This document shows, piece by piece, positions 40,917 to 42,357 of a DNA stretch of 42,357 nt. The notes beneath the pieces are model-generated. The model was given only the letters and a program-made list of their open reading frames with translations, searched no databases and was not told where the DNA came from. The position numbers and the translations under genes were made by a program. The stretch is from an uncultured Lachnobacterium sp. (GTDB lineage: Bacteria > Bacillota > Clostridia > Lachnospirales > Lachnospiraceae): positions 1-42,357 of the forward strand of contig UQRC01000024.1 in assembly GCA_900543445.1 (NCBI GenBank), read 5' to 3'. Each line of letters begins with the position of its first letter. Position 1 is the stretch's first letter.

Positions 40917-42176
40917 ATGACACAACAAACAGACTTACCGAACTGCATCGTTGCACAATCCGGAGGTCCGACCGTCGCGATCAACGCCAGCCTTGCGGGC
41001 GTTATCCATGCTTCCGTCGGACATTACGGAACCGTTTACGGCTCGATCAACGGAATTCTCGGTATTCTGAACCAAAACTACCTAAACCTTACGGAACTGA
41101 CCGCATCCGGCAGAGATGCTCTGCAGCAGCTTGCAACCACACCGGCCATGTATCTTGGCTCGTGCCGTTACAAATTAAAGGATTACCGCGAAGATCCATC
41201 CGATTACGAGAAGATTTTCGAGCAGTTTGACGCATTAAATATTAAGGGCTTCTTCTATATCGGAGGAAACGACTCGATGGACACAGTATTAAAGCTTTCC
41301 GATTATGCCGCATCGATTGGAAGCGATATCCGGATCATCGGTATCCCGAAGACAATCGACAACGACCTTATGATCACCGATCATACACCGGGCTTTGGCT
41401 CCGCCGCGAAATACATTGCATCAACGCTCCTTGAGATCGCACACGATACAATCATTTATCCGGTCAAAAGCATAACGATCGTTGAGATCATGGGGCGCGA
41501 CGCCGGCTGGCTAACCGCCGCATCCGCTCTTGCCCGCAACACCTACTGCGATGCGCCACACCTGATCTATCTTCCGGAATGTACTTTTAACACAGAGGAT
41601 TTTCTTGCAGATGTGCGTGAACTCCTCACGGAGCGTGACAATGTAATCGTTGCCGTATCGGAAGGCATCCATGACGCGGATGGCAATTACATCAGTGCCG
41701 GCGAGAGCGCTACTGACACCTTCGGACACAGCCAGTTAAGCGGTGCCGGAAAGGCTCTGGAACTTCTGATCAAAGCAAGCATTCCGGTCAAAGTCCGCTC
41801 TGTTGAGATCAACATCTTACAGCGATGCGCCGCCCATCTCTCCTCCGCCACCGACTTAAAGGAGGCATTCTTCTCCGGAGAAAAAGCCGTAACGCTGGCT
41901 TTGCAGGGTGTCACCGCATCCATGGTCGTTATGAAACGGACATCCGACGAGCCTTACACAATCGTATATGACTATGCCAAGATCAAAAATATCGCCAATG
42001 AGGCGAAATCCGTTCCTCGTAAATGGATCAACGCCCGCGGCAACAACGTCACGGAAGAGATGCTCGCCTACCTCACACCACTCATTCAGGGAGAGGTTCC
42101 AGTCACCTATTATCACGGTTTACCGAGCTATATGGATGTGTCACATCTTGCCGCACAGGATCACAATTTACAATAA
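40917..42176 (+). CDS. pfp: PPi-dependent 6-phosphofructokinase
   Basis: 419 aa, GAGGAGG before the ATG, 16 bp after deoR. Signature of PPi enzymes: GGNDS (116-120, with Asp where ATP enzymes have Gly) and IPKTIDND (143-150, with Lys). MGRDAGWLTA (192-201) is the fructose-6-phosphate side. It reversibly converts fructose-6-phosphate and PPi to fructose-1,6-bisphosphate; such enzymes can also use sedoheptulose-7-phosphate in cells that run a bisphosphate version of the pentose phosphate pathway. Together with the transketolase it could move erythrose-4-phosphate into hexose and pentose pools. Confidence 0.93.
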   Translation: MTQQTDLPNCIVAQSGGPTVAINASLAGVIHASVGHYGTVYGSINGILGILNQNYLNLTELTASGRDALQQLATTPAMYLGSCRYKLKDYREDPSDYEKIFEQFDALNIKGFFYIGGNDSMDTVLKLSDYAASIGSDIRIIGIPKTIDNDLMITDHTPGFGSAAKYIASTLLEIAHDTIIYPVKSITIVEIMGRDAGWLTAASALARNTYCDAPHLIYLPECTFNTEDFLADVRELLTERDNVIVAVSEGIHDADGNYISAGESATDTFGHSQLSGAGKALELLIKASIPVKVRSVEINILQRCAAHLSSATDLKEAFFSGEKAVTLALQGVTASMVVMKRTSDEPYTIVYDYAKIKNIANEAKSVPRKWINARGNNVTEEMLAYLTPLIQGEVPVTYYHGLPSYMDVSHLAAQDHNLQ

Positions 42177-42184
42177 AGAACGTC

Positions 42185-42221
42185 AAAAGCGGAGATTACT
42201 TTTACGGTAACCTCCGCTTTT
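42185..42221 (+). terminator. Terminator of the deoR-pfp operon
   Basis: AAAAGCGGAG...CTCCGCTTTT (10-bp stem, with an inner TTAC / GGTAA pairing) followed by TTTT. It also borders the stop codon of the possible convergent gene. Confidence 0.85.
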
Positions 42222-42357
42222 TTACAATATGATCTTGTAAAATGTCACATCTGCGCCAGAAACTTCGAGGCAGGCATCCTCCTGCATCATGCAATTCCAT
42301 GGTCTTGGGATTTCGCAAGCATCTATCCTGTTATATTTCATTTTATGAAAGTGAATT
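42222..42357 (-). CDS. Possible C-terminal end of a minus-strand gene (partial)
   Basis: An open minus-strand frame from the window edge to TAA at 42222-42224, 44 codons and no internal stop. The end reads KYNRIDACEIPRPW, then NCMMQEDACLEVSG and ADVTFYKIIL. It is convergent with pfp across the terminator. The segment is too short to name, and could be a chance open frame. Confidence 0.4.
   Translation of the reverse strand, partial: IHFHKMKYNRIDACEIPRPWNCMMQEDACLEVSGADVTFYKIIL

Overview
The window looks like a core-chromosome segment of a low-to-mid GC Gram-positive Firmicute, most likely a Lachnospiraceae (Roseburia/Agathobacter-like) gut anaerobe. The evidence is strong AGGAGG ribosome sites, sigma-A promoters with 17-bp spacers, a pfkA-dnaX-ybaB-recR string, an Rrf2-IscS-IscU-MnmA block, split two-gene transketolases, a fused DhaKL kinase and a PPi-type phosphofructokinase. 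I see no prophage, transposase or CRISPR array. Family names come from reading the proteins by eye; no database search was run.

Layout. 1-286: tandem rRNA-type promoters and leader pointing off the left edge, then an operon terminator. 287-3529 (-): LysM protein with an MPN-like N-terminus, DUF5711-like protein, CvpA family. 3713-9182 (-): pfkA, dnaX, ybaB, recR and a split transketolase (copy 1), behind a strong promoter and a 215-nt structured leader. 9502-9591 (+): tRNA-Ser(CGA). 9644-10481 (-): CarD-like protein and an Arg/Asn/Asp-rich protein. 10678-12745 (+): pyridoxamine kinase, ECF S component and short radical SAM protein. 12713-14629 (-): small alarmone synthetase and cysK. 14832-16333 (-): two secreted proteins. 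16581-19962 (-): Rrf2/IscR-like regulator, iscS, iscU, mnmA. 20224-21418: DUF4321 protein and a patatin. 21693-26034 (-): LacI-controlled sugar ABC transporter. 26353-26481 (-): a 42-aa small gene with its own promoter, RBS and terminator. 26597-32808 (-): DEAD-box helicase, TPR-GGDEF protein, SpoIIQ-like protein, rsmA, a hypothetical and a half-size EamA transporter.

The most interesting block is 32957-42176. A DeoR-type regulator and a PPi-type phosphofructokinase gene (+) diverge from a six-gene operon (-): membrane alpha/beta hydrolase with about eight extra TM helices, DhaKL-type kinase, RpiB-like isomerase, TIM-like isomerase, and a second split transketolase. Kinase + TIM homologue + RpiB homologue is the enzyme set known for erythritol/erythrulose catabolism (EryH/EryI; LerK/LerI/DerI). 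The RpiB here lacks both histidines associated with phosphate binding and ring opening in ribose-5-phosphate isomerases, which suits an open-chain tetrose phosphate. I infer a tetrulose-to-erythrose-4-phosphate pathway with a dedicated transketolase and PPi-PFK to move the product into central metabolism. The membrane hydrolase at its head has no assigned role.

Sulfur and Fe-S genes are linked too: IscS supplies sulfur to IscU and MnmA, and similar AATTCCT/ACT-type operator sequences lie in front of both the Rrf2 gene and cysK. The window ends in what may be the tail of another minus-strand gene.
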